Below are positions 55,401 to 63,029 of a stretch of DNA of 64,000 nt, one piece after another. Every line of letters starts with the position of its first letter. The stretch's first letter is position 1. Source of the DNA: Arenibacter troitsensis (GTDB lineage: Bacteria > Bacteroidota > Bacteroidia > Flavobacteriales > Flavobacteriaceae); NCBI RefSeq assembly GCF_900177645.1, contig NZ_FXAO01000009.1, positions 62,001 through 126,000 of the forward strand. Reading direction: 5' to 3'. The position numbers and the translations under genes were made by a program. Below the pieces are notes generated by a model that did not search any database, was not told where the DNA came from, and saw only the letters and a list, made by a program, of their open reading frames with translations.

Positions 55401-55524
55401 GCCTGGTAGTGAAATACAAAGCCCTATGGCAGTGGTTATTTTGGGGGGATTGTTATCTGCGACCATTTTAAACTTGTTAGTAATTCCCTGTGTATATCAA
55501 TTGATGGTTTCAAGAAATAATTAG
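52441..55524 (+). CDS. Heavy-metal RND pump, module 2
   Basis: 1027 residues, a full CusA/CzcA-family pump: NVDVFPDLTAPTVTILTEA at the start, twelve membrane helices in two groups, and the transmembrane-4 motif AIAIGALVDDAIIDVENVYR, which differs from the DFG-type motif of module 1 and resembles the A-x3-D type of monovalent pumps. The metal cannot be settled from this. It starts 16 bases after the adaptor gene and ends the operon; a 12-base-pair hairpin follows. Confidence 0.9.
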   Translation: MLNKILSISLQNRLVILLGAVALSVLGIYYARTMNVDVFPDLTAPTVTILTEAHGMESEEVEKLVTYQLETALNGSPNVRRIRSSSAAGISIVWVEFDWGTDIYRARQIVSERIPMVRENLPEGIGAPTMAPISSIMGEIMLMGVTSDSLSAMELRTLSDWTIRPRIKAIGGIANVVVIGGDYKQYQVFANPEKMKHYNVSLSELVEKVKEANANAPGGVINQYGNQYIIKGSGRAYVLEDLQEAVLKQVNGQTIKIKDVATVQIGAADKIGDGSLNANPAVILTISKQPDVNTLELTDRLDEAIADLQATLPKGVNIKSQIFRQSDFIDASISNLNQTLMEGAFFVMIILFIFLMNWRTTVISLLAIPISLLVSIIILKWLGYTINTMSLGGMAIAIGALVDDAIIDVENVYRRLRENIRKPKSGRQSTITVVRDASVEIRSSIIIATLIIIVSFIPLFFLSGMEGRLLQPLGIAFVTSVLTSLIVAVTVTPILCSYLLDNEKLLNKQAEGTRVERWLQKHYGNTLERATKIPKAVIGVTVIAFIVSLLVLTQLGRSFLPEFNEGSLVISVVGPPGMSLEESNKTGKLIETILLDLPEVEVVTRRQGRAELDEHAQGVNASEIDVPFILKDKTKEEFFEEVRTKLSIAPGVNITLGQPIAHRIDHMLSGTRANIAIKIYGSDLQRLFEVGKSVEKSIKDIDGLADVAVDQQIEVPQIRIKPKRQILAAYGMTVGNLMEQVDIAFAGEEAGEIYEGQQYFGLVVRYEKPFRNDIENINNTLVSLPNGKYTILGELATVQSVSSPNTINREGVQRKIVVAANVQGRDLRSAVNEIKDVVGSNVKIPEGYRVEYGGQFESESKASQLLMFTAVIAIAIIFLLLYYEFKDVKLAFVVLINLPLALIGGILIVYFTSGIISIAVTIGFISLFGIATRNGILLVSRYEDLRKDGMKGFQLIKTGALDRLNPILMTAFTTGLALIPLALKGGEPGSEIQSPMAVVILGGLLSATILNLLVIPCVYQLMVSRNN

Positions 55525-55531
55525 ATAGTTC

Positions 55532-55565
55532 TATCGTAACCCTTTAAAAACATAGGGTTACGATA
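55532..55565. terminator. Hairpin after module 2
   Basis: Perfect 12-base arms TATCGTAACCCT / AGGGTTACGATA with a ten-base loop, eight bases after the RND stop. No long T-run follows. Confidence 0.7.
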
Positions 55566-55571
55566 TTAACT

Positions 55572-55595
55572 TTATTTAAGTATTTGCTTAAATAA
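55572..55595. promoter_or_regulatory. ArsR-type operator
   Basis: Perfect dyad TTATTTAAG / CTTAAATAA with a six-base centre, typical of ArsR/SmtB operators in A/T-rich genomes, directly upstream of the ArsR-family gene. A weak -7-like box TATCTTTC lies at about 55607. Confidence 0.65.
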
Positions 55596-55645
55596 TTACA
55601 TGAATATATCTTTCCTGAAAATAATACTATAACACTTGAATTGAG

Positions 55646-55993
55646 TTGTACGCGCGCAGAGGCCAACCAAAAACAACTACACGCTGTCGCGAAACCCAAG
55701 GAACAAACTCAGAGGCAATTACCGCAATCTGCAAAGTCCTGGCCTTGGCCGGTAACGAAACGCGATTAAGGATACTTTTCTTTTTGAAAGAGGAAGGTGA
55801 GCTATGTCCCTGCGATTTTGTTGATATACTTGAAATGAGTGTACCCTCAGTTTCACAGCACATACGTAAAATGAAGGATGTAGGATTGATTACTTCGAGA
55901 CGTGAGGGGCAGACCCTGTATTATTCACTGGTCCAGAATCATAACGAAGTATTGGACAATGTCTTTGCCAAAATTCAGAAAATAAAAAGGTAG
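55646..55993 (+). CDS. ArsR/SmtB-family repressor, N-terminus possibly frameshifted
   Basis: The DNA-binding core is intact: VLALAGNETRLRILFFLKEEGELCPCDFVDIL, then MSVPSVSQHIRKMKDVGLI and TSRREGQTLYYSL. CPC in the third helix is the usual metal-sensing site. The first 20 codons need a TTG start at 55646 and look unlike the family, whereas the +1 frame there reads SCTRAEANQKQLHAVAK, as expected for the N-terminus. A one-base shift near 55700 is therefore likely, and the protein may be impaired or start late. It precedes the mer genes by six bases. Confidence 0.75.
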   Translation: MYARRGQPKTTTRCRETQGTNSEAITAICKVLALAGNETRLRILFFLKEEGELCPCDFVDILEMSVPSVSQHIRKMKDVGLITSRREGQTLYYSLVQNHNEVLDNVFAKIQKIKR

Positions 55994-55999
55994 CATAAA

Positions 56000-56601
56000 A
56001 TGGAAACAGGAAAAACCTCGAACAAGGTCGCCTACGCCGGAATATTGACGGCCATAGCGGCATCAATATGTTGTATAACCTCGGTTATGGCATTGATTGC
56101 AGGAACCAGTGGAATCGCATCCACCTTTTCTTGGGTGGAACCATTTCGGCCCTATCTTATCGACATCATTGTACTCGTATTGGTCTTAGCCTGGTACCAG
56201 AAACTACGACCAAAAGCCCAGAAGGTAATTGGCTGTGCTTGTGAGGATGATGCAAAACCCTTCTTTTGGTAACCAAAGAGCTTTCTTTTAATAGTAACAG
56301 TTTTCGCGGGATTGATATTGGCATTTCCAAACTACTCGAATATGTTTTATGCACAGCCCGGTAAGGATGTTATTGACGTTTCACAATCCAATATCGTAAA
56401 GCATGTCTTTGATGTAGAAGGAATGACCTACGCAGGGTGTGAAGACACGTACAGAGCGAGGTCAACAAATTGGATGGCATTTTATCGGTCAAGGCCAGTT
56501 ACGAAGATGCGCATACAGTAGTGAAGTATGAGAAGGCCAAAACCGATTTGGCCGCAATCCAAAAAGCCATTAACAGCACAGGATATAAAATTGTTGAATA
56601 A
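56000..56601 (+). pseudogene. merT: Fused mercury transporter MerTP, broken
   Basis: The first part is a MerT-like membrane protein: YAGILTAIAASICCITSVMALIAG with its Cys pair, FSWVEPFRPYLI and LAWYQKLRP, GCACEDD. A TAA at 56270-56272 interrupts the frame, which continues as PKSFLLIVTVFAGLILAF. Further on, the MerP domain GMTYAGCEDT has lost its first metal Cys (normally GMTCxGC). A one-base deletion near 56444 shifts the frame; the other frame then reads HVQSEVNKLDGILS and AINSTGYKIVE to the true end at 56601. At least three inactivating changes. Confidence 0.85.
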
Positions 56602-56752
56602 TATAAAAATAAAGGTCTTTATTACTTTAAAATGCCCCAACCGTGGACATAAAAAAGAAGAGCAAATGCCCACGGATGCTTATCAATTTTTCTATGAATG
56701 CACAAGCTGCAAGAAAATGTTAAGGTCAAAAGATGACGATTGTTTCGTATAA
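56594..56752 (+). pseudogene. GDCCVxC-type small protein, truncated
   Basis: About 50 codons: ITLKCPNRGHKKEEQMPTDAY, then QFFYECTSCKKMLRSKDDDC. It matches the small zinc protein that follows MerTP in Bacteroidota, which normally has CPNCGH, GDCCVxC and a longer Cys-rich end. Here one Cys has become Arg, GDCC is DDC, and the frame stops two residues later. No ATG is available. Part of the decayed mer cassette. Confidence 0.6.
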
Positions 56753-56859
56753 TGATATTATGGTATAACTGTTTGCCAGCTCGCCCAAAAAGGTGTTCAT
56801 TATTGCTAAATATTTAAATTAAAATTCTGTTAATCTCAATTAATAATAACAAAATTTTG

Positions 56860-56867
56860 TATTTTTG
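56860..56867 (+). promoter_or_regulatory. -7 box (TATTTTTG) of the third efflux module
   Basis: Exact TAnnTTTG ending six bases before the ATG at 56874, the same arrangement as in modules 1 and 2. Confidence 0.55.
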
Positions 56868-56873
56868 CATGGT

Positions 56874-57290
56874 ATGAAGAAAATCTTCCATAAGGTTTTA
56901 GCGGTTTCCATGGCGTTTGTGGTTATGATTACTACAATGTCCTTTACCATGGACATGCACTTTTGCGGAACATCTTTGGTAGATCTTTCATTCAATGGAG
57001 TTGCGGATAGCTGTGGGATGGAAAAAGAACAGCCTACACAAGATTGCGAAACGGAAATTACTTCAAAGTCTTGTTGTACAGAACACCAGTTGGTCAAGCA
57101 AGCTAATCAAGACCTCAAAATATCATTTGATAAAATTACTTTTGAGCAGCAAATTTTTGTTGCTGCATTTCTTTATTCTTATATTAATCTGTATGAGGGG
57201 TTTGATGAAAACATCAAACATTTTATTGACTACTCACCACCGTTTCTCAAACAGGACGCACAGACTCTCTACGAAGTATATTTGATTTGA
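56874..57290 (+). CDS. HYC_CC_PP family secreted protein, head of efflux module 3
   Basis: 138 residues: signal peptide (VLAVSMAFVVMITTMSF), then MDMHFCG, SKSCCTEHQ and YSPPFLKQD, the His-x-Cys, Cys-Cys and Pro-Pro landmarks that name the HYC_CC_PP family. Family members are small secreted proteins found next to copper and other metal transporters in Bacteroidota. The frame from 56865 begins inside the promoter box, so the ATG at 56874 is used. The copper-type CusA starts 132 bases downstream. Confidence 0.8.
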   Translation: MKKIFHKVLAVSMAFVVMITTMSFTMDMHFCGTSLVDLSFNGVADSCGMEKEQPTQDCETEITSKSCCTEHQLVKQANQDLKISFDKITFEQQIFVAAFLYSYINLYEGFDENIKHFIDYSPPFLKQDAQTLYEVYLI

Positions 57291-57422
57291 TTTTTAGACA
57301 GTTCCCGAAAACTATCGGGATATAAGCCCAACGGTACATCCGATATGGGCAACTTTTGTTGCGTTCAATATTCTGTACGCCCATCAACACACAAATGTAT
57401 AACTGTCTAATTACCAGAATCC

Positions 57423-60400
57423 ATGCTGAACAAAGGCATAAAATTTCTAATAGAAAATAAGCTCGTTGCGGTTCTAATGCTTACTCTTTTTGTAGGCTGG
57501 GGCATTGTCAACTCCCCTTTTAATTGGGATACAGGATTTTTACCTACAGATCCGGTTGCTGTGGATGCTATTCCTGATATAGGTGAAAATCAGCAAATAG
57601 TTTTTACCAAGTGGGAGGGAAGGTCCCCTCAGGATATAGAGGATCAAATTACTTATCCACTTACTACCTCGATACTTGGAATCCCAGGAGTAAAAACGAT
57701 ACGTAGCTCCTCCATGTTCGGTTTTTCAAGTATCTATATCATTTTTGAAGAAGATATTGAATTCTATTGGTCACGAAGTCGAATCTTGGAAAAACTTAAT
57801 TCCTTACCCAGCGGACTATTACCTGACAATGTAAATCCTGCACTAGGTCCCGATGCTACTGGTCTGGGGCAGATTTTTTGGTATACGTTGGAAGGTCGGG
57901 ATAAAGATGGTAATGTTACCGGGGGATGGGATCTTCAGGAATTAAGAAGTATTCAGGACTATTACGTAAAATATGCGCTTTCTTCTGCTGCAGGTGTTTC
58001 AGAAGTAGCCTCCATTGGTGGATATGTTAAGGAGTACCAAGTGGACGTAAATCCTGAAATTATGCGGCAGTACAATATTAGCTTGAGCGATATTGTCAAA
58101 GCCGTTAAAAAATCTAATCAGGATATAGGTGCCCAGACCTTGGAGATTAATCAAGCCGAATACTTGGTGCGTGGCCTTGGCTATGTCGAGTCTATTGAGG
58201 ATATTGAAAATGCAGTTGTAAGTTCAGAAAATTTCACTTCCCTCCGCATTAAGGATTTAGGCAAGGTACACATGGGGCCGGCCCCTCGTCGTGGAATATT
58301 GGACAAGGAAGGAGCCGAAGTTGTTGGTGGAGTAGTAGTAGCTAGGTATGGCTCAAACCCTTTAGAAGTCATTAACAATGTTAAAAAACAAATTGAGGAG
58401 TTGGCCGCTGGTCTACCATCAAAGCAGTTAGAGGATGGTACAACTTCGCAGGTGACCATAGTTCCTTTCTACGATAGAACGGAATTGATACATGAAACCC
58501 TGGGAACACTTAATGAAGCCTTGACCTTGGAAATTCTCATTACTATTTTAGTCATAATTGTAATGATATTCAATTTAAGGGCTTCCATACTTATTTCCGG
58601 TTTATTACCTGTAGCTGTATTAATGGTTTTTGTTACCATGAAGCTTTTTAATGTGGATGCCAATATTGTTGCCCTATCAGGTATCGCAATTGCAATCGGT
58701 ACCATGGTGGATGTTGGGGTAATTCTCGCCGAAAATATGATAAGACACTTGGAAGATGAGAAGTTGCGTCATAACGAAAACGGCACCGAATATACGATCA
58801 ACGAAATTATTTATAATGCCACTTCAGAAGTTTCCGGTGCCATTTTAACCGCCGTACTTACAACTATTATAAGCTTTGTACCTGTATTTACAATGATAGG
58901 TGCGGAGGGCAAACTCTTCCGTCCATTGGCCTTCACCAAAACCATGGCACTTACGGCCTCATTGATTATAGCACTGTTTTTAATTCCCCCATTTGCGGCA
59001 GTGTTCTTTAAAAAGAACAACCTTAAACAAAATTCTAAATATATTTTAAATGCCATCCTCGTTATGCTTGGCATCACAGCCATCTTTTATGGATATTGGC
59101 TTGGGTTGATTCTGATAGCTTTTGCAACAACCGCGTTTTTGGGTATACTGGGGAAAGTTTCCTCTAAAAGAGCAAATTTGATCAATATTATCATATCGGT
59201 TGTAGCCATAATACTGCTGCTTGCGGCGTATTGGAGGCCTCTTGGTTTTGATCGAAGCATATTCATGAACCTGATCTTCGTTAGTATTATCTGTTTTGGT
59301 CTGTTGGGAAGTTTCTCGATTTTCAGAAACTATTACTCCCGTATTCTCCAATGGGCGCTGGCAAACAAATTACTCTTCTTGATAATTCCTACCACGGTTT
59401 TAACATTGGGATTTATTATCATGAAAAATACCGGCAAGGAATTTATGCCCTCTTTAAACGAAGGTTCATTTTTATTAATGCCTACATCATTACCTCATGC
59501 AGGTGTAGAAGAGAATAAGCGCGTGCTACAACAGCTAGATATGGCCGTAGCAAGCATTCCCGAAATTGAAACTGTAGTAGGTAAATCCGGACGAACAGAA
59601 TCGGCATTGGACCCTGCACCTCTTTCCATGTACGAAAATGTAATTCAATACAAATCGGAGTACATGCGTAATTCGAAAGGAGAACGCCAACGGTATAAAG
59701 TTAATGAGGATGGCCTTTTTGTTTTGAAAAATGGCAATTTTAATATTAATCACAATAACAAATTGGACGGTGACAAACATTACGAGGAGTATCAATTGCA
59801 AACAATAGTAACCAATGATGACCTGGTTCCAGATAATAACGGTGAATATTATAGGAACTGGCGACCAAAAATAAAATCTCCTGACGATATCTGGAACGAA
59901 ATTGTAAGGGTAACTAAATTTCCTGGAATTACCTCCGCTCCTAAATTGCAACCCATAGAAACACGTTTGGTGATGCTGCAAACTGGTATGCGCGCACCAA
60001 TGGGCATAAAAGTAAAGGGTCAGGATTTACAGGAAATTGAAGCCTTTGGTCTGCAATTGGAAAAAATCCTTAAACAGGTAGATGGCGTAAAAGAACAGGC
60101 CGTATTTGCAGACCGTATCGTTGGTAAGCCCTATTTATTGATAGATATCGATCGTAAGCAACTTGCTCGTTATGGCATATCTGTAATGGACGTACAAGAA
60201 GTTCTACAAGTAGCGGTGGGCGGAATGCCTTTGACCCAAACTGTTGAAGGCAGGGAACGGTACTCAATAAGGGTTCGTTATCCAAGGGAGTTACGGGAAA
60301 ATCCAACGGATCTCGAAAACATATATGTTCCAGTTGAAAAAGGAAGTCCCGTGCCATTGGGCCAATTGGTAAATATAAGATACGAACAAGGGCCACAAGT

Positions 60401-61175
60401 CATCAAAAGCGAAGACACCTTTTTAGTTGGCTATGTTTTGTTTGACAAACTTGATGGCTTTGCAGAAGTAAATGTGGTAGAGAATGCCCAGACCATAATC
60501 AAGGGAAGAATAGATGGCGGAGAACTAGTGGTTCCTAAGGGAATTACTTATCAATTTACCGGAACCTACGAAAACCAATTACGCGCAGAAAAAACGCTAT
60601 CTATTGTGGTTCCTTTGGCATTAGCCATTATCTTTTTGATACTATATTTTCAGTTTAGATCCGTAGCAACCTCCCTAATGGTATTTACGGGAATTACAGT
60701 GGCTTTTGCTGGCGGATTCATCATGATATGGCTATACGGCCAAGAGTGGTTTTTAAACTTCAGTTTTTTCGGAGAAAACCTTAGGGATCTGTTTAACATG
60801 AAAACAATCAATCTAAGTGTGGCCGTATGGGTAGGATTTATTGCCCTGTTTGGTATTGCTACAGATGATGGGGTAGTCATGGCCACTTACCTAACACAAA
60901 CTTTTGACAGAGAAAATCCAACCGATAAAAAGGGGATACGCATAGCTGCTCTAGAGGCAGCGGAAAAACGTATTAGACCCTGTTTAATGACCACAGTCAC
61001 AACAATCCTTGCCCTCCTGCCCGTAATGACGTCTACCGGAAAAGGCAGTGATATAATGATCCCAATGGCAATCCCCATTTTTGGGGGAATGGTCATAGAT
61101 ATCACTTCTTATTTTATTGTACCGGTACTTTATAGTTGGAAAAAGGAATTTCAATTAAAAAGAGTAAGTAAATGA
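57423..61175 (+). CDS. cusA: Cu/Ag-type RND pump (CusA-like)
   Basis: 1250 residues, longer than the usual 1040 because of inserts, among them an extra membrane pair (about residues 535-640) and a hydrophilic loop near 750-820. First helix LVAVLMLTLFVGWGIV, then VDAIPDIGENQQIVFTKWEG. The transmembrane-4 motif is AIAIGTMVDVGVILAENM, the A-x3-D form typical of monovalent Cu(I)/Ag(I) pumps. The C-terminal part has GFIALFGIATDDGVVMATYL. The stop overlaps the TolC-like gene by four bases; an adaptor gene is not seen in this module up to the window edge. Confidence 0.9.
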   Translation: MLNKGIKFLIENKLVAVLMLTLFVGWGIVNSPFNWDTGFLPTDPVAVDAIPDIGENQQIVFTKWEGRSPQDIEDQITYPLTTSILGIPGVKTIRSSSMFGFSSIYIIFEEDIEFYWSRSRILEKLNSLPSGLLPDNVNPALGPDATGLGQIFWYTLEGRDKDGNVTGGWDLQELRSIQDYYVKYALSSAAGVSEVASIGGYVKEYQVDVNPEIMRQYNISLSDIVKAVKKSNQDIGAQTLEINQAEYLVRGLGYVESIEDIENAVVSSENFTSLRIKDLGKVHMGPAPRRGILDKEGAEVVGGVVVARYGSNPLEVINNVKKQIEELAAGLPSKQLEDGTTSQVTIVPFYDRTELIHETLGTLNEALTLEILITILVIIVMIFNLRASILISGLLPVAVLMVFVTMKLFNVDANIVALSGIAIAIGTMVDVGVILAENMIRHLEDEKLRHNENGTEYTINEIIYNATSEVSGAILTAVLTTIISFVPVFTMIGAEGKLFRPLAFTKTMALTASLIIALFLIPPFAAVFFKKNNLKQNSKYILNAILVMLGITAIFYGYWLGLILIAFATTAFLGILGKVSSKRANLINIIISVVAIILLLAAYWRPLGFDRSIFMNLIFVSIICFGLLGSFSIFRNYYSRILQWALANKLLFLIIPTTVLTLGFIIMKNTGKEFMPSLNEGSFLLMPTSLPHAGVEENKRVLQQLDMAVASIPEIETVVGKSGRTESALDPAPLSMYENVIQYKSEYMRNSKGERQRYKVNEDGLFVLKNGNFNINHNNKLDGDKHYEEYQLQTIVTNDDLVPDNNGEYYRNWRPKIKSPDDIWNEIVRVTKFPGITSAPKLQPIETRLVMLQTGMRAPMGIKVKGQDLQEIEAFGLQLEKILKQVDGVKEQAVFADRIVGKPYLLIDIDRKQLARYGISVMDVQEVLQVAVGGMPLTQTVEGRERYSIRVRYPRELRENPTDLENIYVPVEKGSPVPLGQLVNIRYEQGPQVIKSEDTFLVGYVLFDKLDGFAEVNVVENAQTIIKGRIDGGELVVPKGITYQFTGTYENQLRAEKTLSIVVPLALAIIFLILYFQFRSVATSLMVFTGITVAFAGGFIMIWLYGQEWFLNFSFFGENLRDLFNMKTINLSVAVWVGFIALFGIATDDGVVMATYLTQTFDRENPTDKKGIRIAALEAAEKRIRPCLMTTVTTILALLPVMTSTGKGSDIMIPMAIPIFGGMVIDITSYFIVPVLYSWKKEFQLKRVSK

Positions 61176-62389
61176 AAAATATTAAAATCCTCATTTGTTT
61201 AATAATGGTTTCGACTTGGGCAGAAGCACAGGATCTGCAATCTTATATTCTGGAGGCTCAGGAAAATAATCCACAGATACAGGCCTTTAATCTAAAATAT
61301 AGCATTGCCCAAGAGAAGGTAAACGAGGTAAATACGCTACCCAACACCAACCTGAGCGCAGGCTATTTTGTAAGTGAACCGGAAACACGAACTGGAGCAC
61401 AACGGGCCAGGTTTTCGGTATCGCAGATGTTGCCCTGGTTTGGGACCATAACAGCTCGGCAAAATTATGCTGTTTCAATGTCCAATGTGGATTACATAGA
61501 AATAGCTATCGCCAAACGTAAATTGGCGCTTGCTGTGGCCCAATCTTATTACCAATTGCATGCCATTGAAGCAAAGCAAAAGGTACTAGATCAGAACATA
61601 CAATTACTGAAAACGTATGAGCGATTGGCATTGACTTCGGTGGAAGTAGGTAAGGCTTCGGCCGTTGATGTACTGAAATTACAAATACGTCAAAATGAAT
61701 TACGCCAACAAAGGGAAATTTTGGATCAGGACTACGTGGCCGAAAAATCTAATTTCAACAATCTTTTAAATAGAAAGACAACCATGTCTATAGGTATTGT
61801 TTCGGAAATGACCCTTCCCTTGGAGGACCCTATTTACTTAGGGAATGGATTGGAACTTAACCCTGAAATCCTGAAGTACGATGAATTGTATGAATCCATA
61901 GTCCAATCAGAATTGCTCAACAAAAAGGATGGTGCTCCCAATATTGGTTTTGGAGTGGATTTCATTCCTGTTCAGGAAAGACCGGACATGAATTTTGAAG
62001 ATAATGGGAAAGATATTGTGATGCCCATGGTAACTTTCTCTTTCCCTATTTTTAACAATCGTATTAAATCTGTTTCCAAGCAAAACGAAATGCGTCTAAA
62101 AGAAACCGAATTGCAAAAAAATGAGCGCATTAATCTACTTCAATCAGCATTGGCAAAGGCTGAGTCAGTTCGTAATGAGGCACGTATCAAGTATAACACC
62201 CAACAAATCAATCTAAAACAGTCCAAAAATGCTGAAGAAATTCTTATGAAAAATTATGAGACTGGTACTATTGATTTTAATGATGTGCTGGATATTCAGG
62301 AATTGCAGTTAAAATTTCAATTGAACCAAGTCGAATCAGTGCAATTGTATTACGTACAATCGGCAATTATTAACTATTTAATCAATTGA
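61172..62389 (+). CDS. cusC: TolC-family outer-membrane factor, module 3
   Basis: 405 residues with signal peptide (LICLIMVSTWAEAQ), then the TolC pattern: LQSYILEAQENNPQIQAFNLKY, NTNLSAGYFVSEPETRTGAQ, KASAVDVLKLQIRQNELRQQREILDQDY and the mirror half with FNNRIKSVSKQNEMRLKETELQKNE and GTIDFNDVLDIQELQLKFQ. It forms the outer-membrane channel for CusA and overlaps its stop by ATGA. Intact, unlike the TolC gene of module 2. Confidence 0.9.
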   Translation: MKNIKILICLIMVSTWAEAQDLQSYILEAQENNPQIQAFNLKYSIAQEKVNEVNTLPNTNLSAGYFVSEPETRTGAQRARFSVSQMLPWFGTITARQNYAVSMSNVDYIEIAIAKRKLALAVAQSYYQLHAIEAKQKVLDQNIQLLKTYERLALTSVEVGKASAVDVLKLQIRQNELRQQREILDQDYVAEKSNFNNLLNRKTTMSIGIVSEMTLPLEDPIYLGNGLELNPEILKYDELYESIVQSELLNKKDGAPNIGFGVDFIPVQERPDMNFEDNGKDIVMPMVTFSFPIFNNRIKSVSKQNEMRLKETELQKNERINLLQSALAKAESVRNEARIKYNTQQINLKQSKNAEEILMKNYETGTIDFNDVLDIQELQLKFQLNQVESVQLYYVQSAIINYLIN

Positions 62390-62391
62390 TT

Positions 62392-62955
62392 ATGGTCAAG
62401 GATTTCTACATAAATAATATGGTTTATGACAGGTGTATAAAGGGGTTGAAAGACGAATTTCATGCACATAACATTGAATTGCTTCAGGTAGAATTAGGCC
62501 GTTTGCGATTGGATATTGAAGACCATTATGTAGATAAACTCGAAACTTTATTGAAAGAACACGGTTTTGCACTCATCATTTCGACCGAGGATAAATTGAC
62601 GGAGAAAGTAAAAATTGAATTGATAAAGTTACTGAATATGATGCCACTTGAAAATAAAGGTAAGCTATCAGATATTCTTGCGGATAAATTACAAAGGGAC
62701 TATTCGAAAATCAGCAAGGTGTTTTCCACTACAGAGGGCATCACTATTGAAAAATATTTTATCAAGCTGAAGATAGAAAAGATCAAGGAACTTATCCAGA
62801 CACCGGAATACAATTTTATGGAAATAAGCCAGATGCTCGATTACAGCAACGTCAATCATTTAAGCAAACAATTTAAAAGCGAGACTGGGATGAGCCTGAG
62901 AGATTATAAGAATGGCCGGAAAAATTTTAGAAATCCTTTGGACAAAATTGTATAG
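62392..62955 (+). CDS. HMA-like/AraC fusion regulator
   Basis: About 187 residues. The N-terminal 75 resemble an HMA ferredoxin-like domain (FYINNMVYDRCIKGLKDEF, LGRLRLDIEDHY, LLKEHGFALI), in which the usual CxxC copper site is reduced to a single Cys (MVYDRC). The C-terminal part is an AraC-type helix-turn-helix: IEKYFIKLKIEKIKELIQ, MEISQMLDYSNVNHLSKQFK and TGMSLRDYKNGRK. A metal-sensing activator of the CusA/TolC genes is a good guess. The ATG at 62392 is preferred over the TTG at 62386, which overlaps the TolC stop. Confidence 0.75.
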   Translation: MVKDFYINNMVYDRCIKGLKDEFHAHNIELLQVELGRLRLDIEDHYVDKLETLLKEHGFALIISTEDKLTEKVKIELIKLLNMMPLENKGKLSDILADKLQRDYSKISKVFSTTEGITIEKYFIKLKIEKIKELIQTPEYNFMEISQMLDYSNVNHLSKQFKSETGMSLRDYKNGRKNFRNPLDKIV

Positions 62956-63029
62956 ATATGAGCCAGAATTAGGATACAACATACTGAATGCCAGTAATAT
63001 TTTTATTGAACAATAACAATGAAAACACT

